NCBI GenBank assembly: GCA_011634665.1
Contig: WAEK01000010.1
Coordinates: 554,001 to 618,000 of the forward strand
DNA from: Mortierella sp. BCC40632
Lineage: Eukaryota > Mortierellomycota > Mortierellomycetes > Mortierellales > Mortierellaceae
Direction: 5' to 3'
DNA length: 64,000 nucleotides
In this document: positions 41,101-53,159 of the stretch, piece after piece
Position numbering within the stretch: position 1 is the first letter of the stretch
Layout: the number at the start of each line of letters is the position of its first letter
Made by a program: the position numbers and the translations under genes
The notes under the pieces: generated by a model
The model's input: only the letters and a program-made list of their open reading frames with translations
Database searches by the model: none
Told to the model about the DNA's origin: nothing

Positions 41101-41959
41101 GGTCATCATGGAGTGGAAGTTGATGGGGCTCAAGACAAATTCATCGGTGGTACGGGTAAGTGATGATGGGGCGTCTGACTCCGAACAGCACCAGAATACC
41201 TTATTGCCATTGTGTCGGAAGTGTAAGTCGTTTGTCTGCCAGTTGATACGGGGGTTGATCCGTGTGAGCCAAGGTTTTCCGAGGATTAAGTCGTACTTTG
41301 ATAACTTGTATTCGATTGCATCGATGAAGTCATCATACTTGTCTCGTTGTAGTTGAATAGTGCATGCATTCGCCGCGAATGATGCAGAGCCGTTTGGGAG
41401 GACAATAGGGATAGGGTCGATTGAGGTGGTGGGAATGGAGTGTTTCTTTCTGAAAGAGTAGCTGATGACATTACCTTCAGCACCACCGTCGATCAATATT
41501 TTTGCTGGGTGACCATTCACAGAGCCAATGAATGTCAGCAGAGTCCGTTCTGCGTCCTTGAGAGACAAAGAACAAAGCTTAATCTTTTTCGGCTTTTTTG
41601 ATTTCTTTGTATCCTTGGAGGGAGAGTCTAAAGACGAGGGAGCAAGTGGGTCCAGGTCCACCGTCGCACACGAGTTTGTCTTCTCACTGACAAAGTCAGA
41701 TTGAGGGTCCGAAAACATGTGGTCAGGGGTTGGGGGTAGGTCAGGGTCTTTCTTACATAATAGGGGAGTTTCAATAGGAGGAGTGGGTAGTGAGGTGGAG
41801 TGGGTACAAACAATTTTATTCTCCGTATTTTTAATACTTAACTCTAGACTACTTGCACTCCCCCTGTCCAGAGACAAGGAGGAGGGAGCTTCAGCGGCCG
41901 GGTCCTGGACTAATCCCGGTCGCTCGAGGCTTTTCCCCGACTCCGCGGAGCCGGTGCCC
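38123..41959 (-). pseudogene. pol: element E2 Pol, frameshifted
   Basis: The protease stretch is open from 41964 to about 40849 and contains ILIDGGAEGNVIS and YDLILGKPWLTRINPRINWQ. RT is at about 40233-40900 with YLDDILIFSKTK, RNase H at about 39620-40020, and integrase at 38733-39614 in one open frame with the HHCC finger, MDFAVNLP, IVSDRDTKF and SERAIRT. The last frame, 38950-38123, gives a complete GPF module and chromodomain (EEEYEVEEVLEYRRHRRQ, FLVRWKGYTREDDTWEP) ending ...DNGLDF. Breaks near 38930, 39640, 39920, 40365, 40720 and 40860 are all in homopolymers. Integrase is open here though broken in E1, so the two copies are broken at different sites. Confidence 0.9.
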
Positions 41960-42387
41960 CTCATCGGTCGCTATGTTATTCACATGCCGACCGCCATTTT
42001 TGCCTGGGCACTCATTTGCGCGGTGTCCATCACGGCGGCACTTGAAGCAAGCACCCCTGGCCATGAGCTTTTTTTCCTTTCGGTGTCAGTTAATTTTGGG
42101 AGGGGCTTGAGCCTTGGAGGTGTCGTCGGAGGGCATTGATCTCCATTCGAAGATTATCGATCTCCATCGGGGTTGGGCCAGATGCTGGAGCCTGCATTTG
42201 TGCTGCCACAACGGAAGCTTGGGTTGTCACGAATCCCGACTGGTTATTCCTTGGGTTGTCTGGTGTAAAGTTGTACACTCTGTCGTACTGCTCGGCTGCC
42301 TCGAGGAGTTGGTAGATATTCAAAACCTGAGTGATCATGAGAGCTCTGAGGAGTTGCTGTAAGTTCTTGGGGCATCCTTCCAAAAAG
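41960..42387 (-). pseudogene. gag: element E2 Gag C-terminal part
   Basis: Continues Gag after A3: FLEGCPKNLQQLLRALMIT, then MEIDNLRMEINALRRHL. The zinc knuckle CFKCRRDGHRANEC lies at about 42005-42050, with T-run breaks before it. Confidence 0.8.
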
Positions 42388-42392
42388 GAGAC

Positions 42393-42575
42393 TGCGACAG
42401 TGTCCTCTTCAAGCTGCGCCCTTTGCCACTATTTGTGACTGTCCAGTTGCCACCACTGCCGCGCCCCCTTCCATTTGCCACCAAACCACTTGTATAAATA
42501 GTTAGCTTTCTCATTACTTTTAATCTTTAGCAATAAACTGCCCAAACCAAAGACTCCTGGCCTCTGACTGTTGCA
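42393..42575 (+). repeat. element A3 5' LTR
   Basis: 183 bp with one T gained and one C lost relative to A1 in homopolymers; primer-binding site TGGCAGCAAGGG follows, one base off the others. Confidence 0.92.
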
Positions 42576-42720
42576 TGGCAGCAAGGGTACAATCTCTTTC
42601 CACCGACCCCTCTGACACCGACTCCCCTCGAACCCTGCCACCCCTCGGACCCCCACGACTCCAACCCAAGTACCCCAAGATCAAGACCCCTTTTCCGATT
42701 ATTTTTTTTCCCTTTCCATC

Positions 42721-43614
42721 ATGAGCCAAGAAGCCGACGCCTCCGCCTCCATTCTTCAAGGATTGGCCGCGAATGATCAAGCAAGAACCCTTGCCGCCGT
42801 CCTCAAACCGCCCAAGCCCGAGCCCTTTAGTGGCATTATCGATGCTGAAGAGTGTCTAAATTTTGCCGATAGCTATGAAGAGTATTTCACTGTCTTACAG
42901 CTCTCCAAGAATCTTTGGGTTCGGTACTTTTGTACTTGCCCTCACAAAAGACGCACGCTCTTGGTGGCGCACATCTGAGATCAAGATTGACACCCCTGGG
43001 AGAATTTCCGCGCTTCGTTTATCGCAAGGTTCACGCCTCCTGATGCTGTCCACGCTGCTCGTTTAAAGTTGGAAAATCTGATCCAAGGAAAAAGAGGCGT
43101 CGCTGAATATACAAATGAGTTCAGAAGATACCTTCGTCTCATCCCAAAGGAAGACAAGGACGCTTCACTTTTTCCGGTTTCTTCGTGGCCTCGATCCAGA
43201 AACTTCTAAACAGGTTCGACTACGCCAACCCAAGACCCTTGAAAAAGCAATCACCGAGGCAACAATCGTCCACGATATCCTCTACCCCTCCAGTTATTTC
43301 TCCCACGATAATCACCATGGTCCCTCTTCCCCTCCGGTTCCAACAGTACTCAAAAAGACCCGATGGCTATGGAAATTGATAACCTCAGGACCGAACTTAA
43401 CGCCCTTCGTCGACAGTTCTCTTCCCGCCCCTCATCAACACCCAAACTATCGCCACAAGAACGCGAGCGACTCCGCCAACGAGGAGCTTGCTTCCGCTGC
43501 CGCAAGGATGGACATATGGCTAACGAATGTCGCAGTGGAAAACGTTTCAACAACATAGAATCCGAAGAGACCTCTCCCCCTCAGCCCGAGCAGGGAAAAG
43601 GCCCCAGCAATTAA
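42721..43614 (+). pseudogene. gag: element A3 Gag, frameshifted
   Basis: MSQEADAS start at 42721; the first half of the core is open to about 42940, where an extra T shifts it. The extra C in ACACCCCTGGG (about 42993) is shared with A1 and A2. The C-terminal half, with MAMEIDNLRTELNALRRQ and the knuckle CFRCRKDGHMANEC, is open and ends GPSN at TAA 43612-43614. Confidence 0.8.
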
Positions 43615-46600
43615 GATCAGTCCAGGGCTTAGTTGCTGAAACCCCTCTCCTATCCACCTGGATCAGGGGAGTGTTCCAAGACCAGAGTTAAGTTCTCAAG
43701 CGAATAAAAATAAAAAGTATTCAACTCTACTTCGTCCACTCCTCAGAAAAATAATGACAATAATACTCACGACCCAACCAAGGCCCACACAAACATCCAT
43801 GAACCAATGCCAACGTCGTCAAAGACTGAGGAGAAGGCTTGTATTAGTGACAAAGTGGACCTGGACCCACTTGCTCCTGAATTACAGCTAGACCCATCGC
43901 CAGAGTCAACACACAAACCGAAAAAAAAAAAAGGATTGGGTCTTCATAGCTTCACTATTGCAAAGGCTCAACAACGACTCCTTACTTTCATCGGCGCAGT
44001 CAACAACCACCCTGCAAAGATTTTAATCGATGGCGGGGCTGAAATGAATGTTATCAGCAAACGATTTTTATCCCAACACTCGATCCCCGTAAAGTCGTGC
44101 AACCCCATCCCAGTCCTCCTCCCTAACGGCTCTTCATCTACGACATCCCACACGGCAACCATTACACTTGCACGCGATAATTACACTGACACGGTAGACA
44201 CTATCGCTTATGACCTCCAAAAATACGACATCATCCTCGGTAAACCCTGGCTCACTGACATCAACCCGAATATCAACTGGCAGACGAACAAACTAGTCTT
44301 TGATCACAACGGAAAGACAGTTCACTGGACATGTCGCGGCTTCAAACCCACTTCAGTAACGACAACCTCTGGTGGACTCCTCCTTAGCCACATGCACTTC
44401 AACACCATCGCCGCCCTTCCTGGTAGTGAAGTCTTTATTGCCCTACTCAAAGAAGGAAATGTCAAGCCTGTCACCAACCCCTTGGAAAATGCTGACCCTG
44501 AAATCCGAAAAATAGTTATGGAAGAGTTCCCTGATGTATTTTCCCGACTCTCTCCCTGATGGACTCCCACCAGACAGAGGAGATGCAATGCGAATTGAGA
44601 CCGACCCTACCGCCGATCCACCTGTCCGACCTGTCATTCGACTTTCAATCGCTGAACTTGATGAACTAAAAAGCAGTTAGACGACCTGTTGAAAAAAAGG
44701 GTTCATTAAGCCTAGCACATCACCCTATGGCGCTCCCGTCCTATTCGTTCGCAAAAAGGAAGGAACCCTCAGAATGTGTGTGGATTACAGAGGTCTCAAC
44801 CGAATCACCAAAAAGAACCGCCACCCTCTGCCTCGAATTGACGAGTTGATTGACAGATTCAGAGGTGCCAAGTATTTCTCGAAACTCGACCTCTTATCGG
44901 GATACCATCAACAACGAGTCTACGAACCGCATACCCACAAAACAGCCTTCCGTTGCCGATATGGACATTATGAATTTAATGTTGTTCCTTTTTGGTCTGA
45001 CAAACGCCCCAGCTTCCTTCTCTTCAATGATGCGCACCGTCTTGAACCCTGTCTTGGACGAAATTGTTGTAGCTTACTTAGACGACGTGCTAATCTACTC
45101 TAAATCCAAGAAAGAACACCTGGACCATCTACGAACAGTTCTCTCTCTCTTCAGGAAGCACGGCCTCTACGCAAAAAGCTCAGCAAATGTTCATTTCTAC
45201 AACAACAAACGGAGTTTTTGGGACACATTCTCACCAAGGATGGCATTCAAACAAACGCTGGACTCGTCAAAGCTATCAGAGAATGGCCTCGACCAACAAA
45301 GCAAAAGGAAGTTCAACAGTTCATCGGCCTCGCTCAGTTCTACCATAACTATGTCAACAACTTTGCTCAGATAGCTCTGCCCCTGACATCTCTCTTAGGA
45401 GACGACGTCCCCTTCGAATGGAATGACAGCCATGAGTCAGCCTTTATCGCCCTCAAAAAGCTGTTAGTGAAGCACCAGTCCTCAGGATATTTGACCCTGA
45501 ATTGACTACATCCGTGGAGACAGATGCATCTGGATTTGCTGTGGGAGCTGTCCTATTTCAGATAGACAAAAATGGAGAGTCACGACCAGTCGCCTTCACG
45601 TCTCGCAAAATGAACTCAGCAGAAAGGAACTATCCAACACATGAGCAGGAACTGTTGGCAGTTGTACATGCCCTGAAAACATGGCGATACTATCTCGATG
45701 GAACACATTTCATTGTATACACCGATCATGCTACCCTACGACACTTTCCTACACAACCGAAGCTCACCCGTCGCCAAGCTCGTTGGATGGAACTCCTTCA
45801 GGAGTACGACTTCACCTTCAAGTACAAGAAAGGATCGGAAAACATCGTATCAGACGCTCTCTCCCGCCGACCTGACCACTCCCTACCCCAACCTGTCGAT
45901 TTTAATTCCATGGAAATAGCTCTGGACCGCGATCTTCGAAAACGACTCATCCTTAGCTACAGAGACGACAGCCGTTTATGGCCTATTTATTACAGCTGCA
46001 TGAAAGGACAACCACCTCAAGGATATGCTATATTCGATGGCCTACTCCACGTACTACGACGAGGCAAATCAGTAATTTGTATCCCCAGGAATGCTGACAT
46101 CCGCCACTCACTTATCCATGATGCACACGACTCAGCCATAGCAGGACACTTGGGATTCGATAAAACCTACGACAACTTGAGACGCTTTGCATTCTGGCCA
46201 CAGATAGTCAATGATATCAGGACGTACGTCAGAACTTGTGAGAGTTGCCAAAGGAACAAACATAGCAATCGTGCACCAACAGGACTCCTCCATCCACTTC
46301 CAATCCCAGATCAGCGATGGGAAACAGTAACAATGGATTTTGTCGTTCAATTACCACGAACAGAGAGAGGATTCGATGCAATCACAGTTTTTTGTCGACA
46401 AACTATCAAAAGCAGGCCCACTTTGCACCAAGTAGAACAACTGACACAGCTGTTGACGTGGCCCATTGCTTCTTCAAAAATGTCTTCCGACTTCATGGAA
46501 TGCCAACAACTATTGTGTCAGATCGGGATACAAAGTTTACTAGTCAGTTCTGGCAGGAGTTACATCGACTAATGGACACAAGACTAGCCATGTCAACTGC

Positions 46601-47409
46601 ACACCACCCCCAAACAGATGGACAATCAGAACGCGCAATCCAAACTCTCACAACGATGCTCCGGTCTGTCATAGATCAACAACAGACAAACTGGGATCTT
46701 TCATTACCTTCACTCGAATTTGGATACAACAACTCGGTCAACCCAACAACTGGTTACTCTCCCTTCTTTTTGAACATGGGCTACCATCCCCGTATCCCAT
46801 CCGCTCTACTCCAACCCCAACCGTCTAAAAGCTCCCAAGGTTGAAAGTTTTGTAAGCGACCAGAGCAGGATACTCAAGGAGGCCCAGGATTCTATTCGAC
46901 TCGCACAGGAAAGGCAGACTTGGAACGCAGACAAACATAGGATCGAGCACAGCTTCAAAGAAGGCGACAAAGTCTTGCTCAACGCGGAACATATCACTAT
47001 CCCAGCAGACCAAAACAGACCATCAGATAAACTGAAGCCGAGATTCATTGGACCCTACACACTCCTTCAGCAATTGTCCCCTGTCACCTTCAAAGTTGAA
47101 TTACCTCCGACAATGAAAATACACGACGTGTTCCATGTGGATCGTTTCCGACACTATGAAGAGTCGCCAGAATCACTCGGCCCTCGGACAACAGTACATT
47201 CAGAACCAGAGCCTGAAATCATCGATGGAGAAGAAGAGTTTGAAGTAGACAGTATTCTGGACTATCGGTACTATCGACGGCAGCATCAGTTCCTTATTTT
47301 ATGGAAGGGCTACTCTCGAGACGAGGCAACATGGGAAAAAGTAAAGGATCTTACACATTGCCAGGAAACTGTGGACGAGTACAAGCAGAAACACGACCTA
47401 AATTTTTAA
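43615..47409 (+). pseudogene. pol: element A3 Pol, best-preserved A copy
   Basis: Protease is open at 43807-44559 with LIDGGAEMNVIS and DLQKYDIILGKPWLTDINP, the latter intact only in this copy. RT at 44774-45500 is broken at 44990 and 45175. RNase H plus integrase are open together from 45502 to 46400 (VETDASGF, YTDHATLRHF, HHCC finger, MDFVVQLP). A T-run break at about 46390 is followed by IVSDRDTKF and SERAIQT. The GPY module and chromodomain end at 47409 (FLILWKGYSRDEATWE). Correcting only homopolymer lengths in comparison with A1 and A2 would leave the gag C insertion as the one shared defect. Confidence 0.9.
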
Positions 47410-47419
47410 AAGGGGAAGG

Positions 47420-47602
47420 TGCGACAGTGTCCTCTTCAAGCTGCGCCCTTTGCCACTATTTGTGACTGTCCAGTTGCCACCACTGCCGCGCCCCCTTCCA
47501 TTTGCCACCAAACCACTTGTATAAATAGTTAGCTTTCTCATTACTTTAATCTTTAGCAATAAACTGCCCAAACCAAAGACTCCCTGGCCTCTGACTGTTG
47601 CA
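47420..47602 (+). repeat. element A3 3' LTR
   Basis: 183 bp, preceded by AAAAGGGGAAGG and followed by GAGAC. Confidence 0.93.
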
Positions 47603-47607
47603 GAGAC

Positions 47608-48033
47608 GTGTGCAAACTTCTCCAGCTCGGCACGAGTAAAGTCCGAGGTGGCATCGGCGAGGAGAGCCGTAAGGAGGCGCTTGGTTTCGGCGACATGAGC
47701 ATCAACAGTAGTGGTCATTTTCAGAGTCGCCAGTCTTGATCGCAGCACTTGGTCAAAGTCGGAGGGGATGTAAGCCAACTTGAATTTTTTCTCAAACTCG
47801 GCAAAGTCAGCATCATCGGCGAGACCGGAACCGTCGAACCATTGTCCTGCTGCATCGCCTAGAAGGGAAGCAGCGACCACTGTCTTGATTGAATCTGGTG
47901 TGGCCGTCGCCAGAAAATATCGCTTCACACTGCGGAGCCATGTCAGGGCAGTGAATCCATCGCGGCTACCTTGATACTTCTCAGGATGGGGGTAACGGTA
48001 GGAAGGGGCAGAGGGTTGGGCTTCGGAGGACAT
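47608..48033 (-). pseudogene. gag: element E2 Gag N-terminal part
   Basis: ATG 48033 opens MSSEAQPSAPSYRYPHPEKY and runs without a break through WLRSVKRYFLATATPDSIK, GQWFDGSGLADDADF and ELEKFAHVS to the A3 insertion. This copy has the correct G-run length that E1 lacks, so the start is clear here. Leader 48034-48228 is G/T-rich. Confidence 0.85.
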
Positions 48034-48240
48034 TGTGATATCGAGACGTGATAAGGCTTCAACAAGGGGATCAAGGAGTAGGCAAGCAAGGTTCTGGTGT
48101 TTGGGGTGGTTGGTTGGGGGGGAGGCAGGGGTCAGGGGGTCAGGGGAGGGGCTCAGGGTGGGAGTGGTTATAGCGGACGTTGTGAAAAAAAAATTATCAG
48201 GGGCCAGGGTTCAGGGTGAATCAGAATACCTTTGCTGCCA

Positions 48241-48310
48241 TGCAACAGTAAGGGGTCAGAAGAGCTGCTGTTTATTAGAGGGGGAGGGAGGGTCTATTTA
48301 TACTGGTACA
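48241..48310 (-). repeat. element E2 5' LTR
   Basis: 70 bp, identical plan to the other E LTRs; CAAAC duplication follows. Confidence 0.92.
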
Positions 48311-48315
48311 CAAAC

Positions 48316-48890
48316 CGTCGAAGAAGTCATTGTCGACATGAACAGAATCTTCAAGGCAGGCTGTATCGTCGACGATTTCGCCCAACGCACGTTCTTCGCC
48401 ACCGCACTATTGCCTGAGATCAGAGCTGTAGTATTGCGAGGAGAACCCGACACCTACGAGAAGATGTGCGACCTTGCCAGCAAAGAAGGACAAGTACTCG
48501 CCGCTGTAAACGCTCACGAACGTTACCACCCCTTGGCCGGAATCAATTCACTGCCACGAGGTTTCCCCGACCCCGAGCTGGAAACACTTTCCCCCGACAA
48601 GTGCAAGCCATGAGCGTCAACCTCATGGAGCACTCGAACGTCCTGAACCGAATGCAACACGGTCAGAGACCGAACGAAACCACCCACCGTTCCCCGCCCG
48701 AACAGTACCCCCGACAACAAGGCTACGCATCAGCCAACGCTTACAGCCCCTAGGACTATGTCCCCCGCCATCAGCGACTGTACGACGAAGGAAGATGTTT
48801 CAATTGCGAAGAAGTTGGACATCGATCCCACGAGTGTCCCCTTCCCCGCCGAAACCGACAGCCTCACCCACCTGTCAACACGCACGCCCC
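48316..48890 (+). pseudogene. gag: element D Gag C-terminal part with zinc knuckle
   Basis: Resumes D Gag after E2: VEEVIVDMNRIFKAGCIVDD, TFFATALLPEIRAVVLRGEP, YEKMCDLASKEGQ. A break near 48595 and a TAG near 48752 precede the knuckle CFNCEEVGHRSHEC at about 48799-48840. The text after it is proline-rich. Confidence 0.78.
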
Positions 48891-51800
48891 GCCTAACCGA
48901 CAGGCACCCCTTGAAGCCAACCTGTTCGCTGAGGACCCGCAGGACTTGCTTGCTCTCAGCAAGTCTGCTGTGGGTCACGCACAGAAAACCAACCCCTATG
49001 ACAGGAACGGAAAGAAGGTTGTCAGACCGAACAATGAAAGTGAGGAAATTGAACACGACCTACGACAGACACGACGCCAAGTACGAATGGATGTTGATAA
49101 AGTACCCCGACCCCCGCCGACCGCCCCGTCACACCTGGACCTTCACGACCATTAAGACAGCCAACACCTGTCCCCGATGTAACCGATGATACGACTCAGA
49201 CTCCCCAACAGCAAAAAGACCACCCGCGCATTGAGTCTCGTCGACCTGCTTTCATTGAATTAATGAGAGACCGACCGGACCTGGATCTACAAGAACTGCT
49301 CTTTGACACAAAGGTACCTGTCTCGTTAGCTCACTTGTTGTATTACAGCCCCAGTTTGAGGCAAGACTGCATGCATCTTTTTTAAAAGAAATCCAGATCA
49401 CGACATACACCTCATAGACAACCCGCCGCCAGAGGATAGTTACTGCTCCCTAAAAGCGGTTGTCACCCTGAATGGACATGAGGTTACCGCCGTCATTGAC
49501 ACTGGAGCCGCGTGTTCGGTCATTACCTCGGGACTGGCAACAACTCTTGGGATTCGACCAGACACCACCCACACTCGACAACTCGTCACCGCCGATGGGA
49601 AAAGGCACGCCCCTGACAGAGCCATCAAAAGCTTGCCCATCAACGTACGACACCTACAGCTGCCAACATACGCCGTCGTTTTCGACCGACCCGAACATCA
49701 ACTGATTCTAGGAATGAATTGGCTTTTTGTGAGAACAAAATCACCGTCGACTTGCAGCAACGCCGCCTTTGGATACCAATCGAGCAGGGAAAGTTCTTTT
49801 TATATTCATTTGCAAAGTCAGACCCGCAGTAACGTTGACCACATCATGAGTCTGATCACCCCCGATATCCAGCACGAACTTGATGAATTGCTGAATGAGT
49901 TCAGTCATCTTTTCGCCACATCTATCGACCAACTCACCCAGACCAAACCCATACGATTCACGCACCACATCAAAACAGGAGAAGCTGCACCTATTCACGT
50001 TCCACCCTATCGAGTACCCGCCGCTTTTAAGACCGCCCTATACGAAGAGATCGATCGAATGCTGAGGAACGGCATCATCTCCAAAAGCTACTCACCTTGG
50101 GGAGCCCCCCCGTCCTACCAGTCAAGAAGAAAGATGGAAGTATCCGCATCTGTGTTGACTACCGCCGTCTTAATGCTGTGACCCAACGAGATCAATTCCC
50201 CACTACCACGAAGTGACGACATCTTGGCTTCTTTCTTTGGCTGCAGTTGTTACACTGGTTTTAGACGCCATCTGGGGATTTTTGGCAAGTAGCCGTTGAG
50301 CCATCGGACAGAAAAAAGACTGCATTTAGCGTACCCGGATTAGGTTTATTTGAGTTCAACGTCATGCCATTTGGACTTGTCAATGCACCCAGCACGTTCC
50401 AACGAGTAGTACAAGAGATCCTGGGAAGTCTCCCGTTTGTCCACGTCTACGTCGATGATATCCTGATCTTTTCCAAGAACCCCGAAGAGCATCTTACTCA
50501 CCTGCGCGCTGTCTTCTTACGCCTCGATCGTTATAGGTTCAAGCTCAACCGAAAGAAGTGTCATTTTCTGAAGGAAGAGTTAGACTACCTTGGTCAAACC
50601 ATCTCTGCAAAAGGCATTCGGCCACAGAGGGTCTAAGATTGAGAGCCTCCGCAGTACTCGGACGCCCAAAAGCGCTCCTGAAGTAAGATCGTTCCTAGGA
50701 CTGGCCTCCTATTTCCGAAAATACATCCTCCGCTGCTCGATTGTCGGCCCAAGCCCTTGTCCGAGTTGCTGAAAAAAAGCAAGTCAAGTGGTATTGGAAC
50801 GACAAGACCCAAGCCGCCTTCGATAAACTGAAAGAGTCCCTGACCTCCGAACCCGTCCTAGCCTCGCCCGATTGGGATCGCCTGTTCCGACTGATAGCTG
50901 ATGGATCCGGTGAAGGGTTATCGCTTATCCTGACCCAGATCTTCGAAGATGGCGAGCGAGTGATCGCCTACGCATCAAGAACCCTGACAACTGCTGAAAA
51001 GAATTACTCCGCGACCCATCTGGAAGGCCTAGCTGTAGTCTGGGGTGTCCATCACTTCCGACACTACTTGGCTGGCCGAAAGTTCGAAGTGCTGACCGAT
51101 CACCAAGCCCTCGTGAGCCTCTTTTCTAAAGACACTCCTTTAACTGGTCGATTAGCTAGATGGGCCCTCCGATTGCGAGAATACGATTTCGATATCAAGC
51201 ATATTAAGGGAAAGAACAATCCTGCCGATTTTGCTTCCCGATGCACGACCACCACTGTACCCGACGATGACAAACACGACACTGAGGATGAGTCTGAAGA
51301 GCCAGCAACTATATTCCAGATCGATCAAGAACCCGAGGAGCACGACGCCAGTTGCGACGAGCTCTTCTCCATGGACTATGCCGTCTACCTAACCATCAGA
51401 AACTATTTGAGAGACCGAACCTACCCTGAAGGAGCCACTGAACAGGATAGAGCAAAGATAAGACGACGATCAGCTCCTTATTTTTGTGCCAACGATATGC
51501 TCTACAAATGGAATAACGATGATTACTTAGAAGTGCTGCACGAACGAAACGACGTCGATGCGATCAAGCGAGTCCACAATGAGTTCCATCAAGGCGTTGA
51601 AGCGACCTATAACAGCCTGACACGACGATACACAGGACACGGCCTAATGGATCAGACCAAGAGAGTAGTCCAGAGTTGCTTGACCTGCCAAAGACATGCC
51701 ACGCCCAACTTTGCTGCCCGAGCAGAAGAGTTGCACCCGATCGACGTAACCGAGCCCTTACAAGTCATTGGTGTAGATGTTGTTGGTCCAATCTATCCGC

Positions 51801-52701
51801 CGTCGGCTACCGGACTGACATATATCTTTACCGCGATCGACTATCACACAAGATGGCCGATAGCTGTTCCCGCGAAAAAGGCTGACACACACTCTTTGTT
51901 GTCCTTTCTGATGAACCATGTTATCGCAATCTTTGGTGTACCTGCGCGTATCTTATCAGACCGTGGTTCCATTTTCACTAGTGAACTTATCCAAGATTTA
52001 TTTAGACAGATTGGTGTACGCCACCAAACGACGACTGCCTACAGACCCCAAGCGAACGGACGAGTCGAAAGAATGCACCGCACGTTGAAAGCCCTCCTGA
52101 GGCGATTGACGGAAGAGGACCGAACCCAATGGCCGCAGAACATATGGCGAGTCCTGCTAGCAATCCGGACCACAAGGAATGCCGCGACCCGATTCTCCCC
52201 GTCTGAACTATTGTTTGGAAAGAATCTGACGCTGCCAAGCTCCTGGATCCGCGAGACGACCGTGCCATCCTTGCCGAAGGTGTCGATAACGCCCAAGACC
52301 GAATGGACCAATTCCCGAGTAGGATTGACGATACAAGAGAACAAGGACACCGAAACTCGAGAGTCGCCCAAGAACGGCAGCGCGTCTATTACAATAGATA
52401 TGTGCAGCCCCGGTCGTTCCGTCCTGACGATCTGGTGTTCAAGAAAATGACGATAGTCGGAAGCCCCACGAACCGAGACAAGTTTGGAGAGACCTACCAA
52501 GGCCCGTACCGAGTCACTGCTGTGATCGGAAATGGTACCTACCGTATCTCTGATCAACTAGGAAACTTAGACACGGTGCACGTTGATCGCCTGATGCCAG
52601 CAAATATCGAAAGACTCCTGGTGCCGGAAGTCCTGGCAGCAAGTCAGCCGCTAAGACGAGGTATAAGACAGTATCGATTGGAGGAAGGAAGAAGTTTGTA
52701 G
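48891..52701 (+). pseudogene. pol: element D Pol (PR-RT-RNaseH-INT), broken in PR/RT
   Basis: Protease at about 49440-49720 has VIDTGAACSVITSGLA, the canonical DTGA, and ILGMNWL. RT at about 49860-50730 shows PFGLVNAPSTFQRVVQEIL and YVDDILIFSKN, with breaks near 50110, 50200, 50630 and 50750. From 50741 the frame is open for 569 codons: RNase H (LFRLIADGSGEGLSLILTQ, VLTDHQALVSLF), then integrase with HHCC finger (HNEFHQGVEATYNSLTRRY to CLTCQRHA), VDVVGPIYPP, ILSDRGSIF and GRVERMHRTL. After one shift near 52310 it ends with a GPY module (YQGPYRVTAVIGNGTYRI) and stop TAG at 52699-52701. There is no chromodomain; about 40 bp later the 3' LTR begins. Confidence 0.88.
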
Positions 52702-52741
52702 TTGTTTATTTTCGCCGGGACGTCTCAAGTAAGAAAGGGCA

Positions 52742-53155
52742 TGTCGGGAGGTCGAGTGCGTGTCGTCCGTAAGCCGCATCGACTCCATGACGTCACCGTA
52801 TCCTAGACGCAGACCTAGGCCAGCCTCGACCACGTCTAGTGTCGCCGCCCCGGTACCCAACCCCTAGCCCCTACAGTCCCCGCACCACCCCAATAGCCCC
52901 GAAGACATCCTGACCATGGCACCACACGATATTCCCCTAACCAATACACTCCCCTAGCCCAGACCCATCCATGTCCACCCCCCCCTCTTCTATTTAAGCC
53001 AAGAGCTTCGCTTAATAAAACCTCGGTTAGCAACCCATATCAAAATCTTACAAATACTTCTCTTGCCACACTTCCCACCTTCCCATCCTTCTCCATCCCA
53101 CTACCTTCAAATCACACTATATCTTAAGACCACGTAGCCAGATTTTCTTGTTACA
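52742..53155 (+). repeat. element D 3' LTR
   Basis: 414 bp, identical to the 5' LTR except one A lost near 53020. TATT follows and then the older LTR. Confidence 0.92.
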
Positions 53156-53159
53156 TATT

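Larger units (their letters stand above)
42393..47602 (+). mobile_element. element A copy 3, complete Ty3/gypsy chromovirus
   Basis: 5,210 bp, LTRs 42393-42575 and 47420-47602, perfect GAGAC duplication (42388-42392 and 47603-47607) in E2's gag. It has the same order of domains as A1 and A2, and it is the copy with the longest open Pol segments. Confidence 0.95.
38043..48310 (-). mobile_element. element E copy 2, interrupted by A copy 3
   Basis: Minus-strand E with 70-bp LTRs (38043-38112, 48241-48310) and a perfect CAAAC duplication (38038-38042 and 48311-48315) in D's gag. Primer-binding site TGGCAGCAAAGG is at 48229-48240. Without A3 it is 5.05 kb, the same as copy 1. Gag is split by A3 at 42393. 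Confidence 0.95.
37041..53155 (+). mobile_element. element D, Ty3-type retrotransposon without chromodomain
   Basis: LTRs of ~415 bp (37041-37455 and 52742-53155), TGTCGGGAGG...TTGTTACA. Removing E2 (38043-48310) leaves about 5.8 kb with gag, protease, RT, RNase H and integrase. It sits 12 bp upstream of tRNA-Lys. The flank is GATATT on the left and, after the 3' LTR, TATT on the right, directly followed by the first base of an older D LTR. That gives a 4-bp duplication TATT, or ATATT if the terminal A is shared. Pol ends after a GPY module with no chromodomain, unlike A, B, E, F, G and H. Confidence 0.9.
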
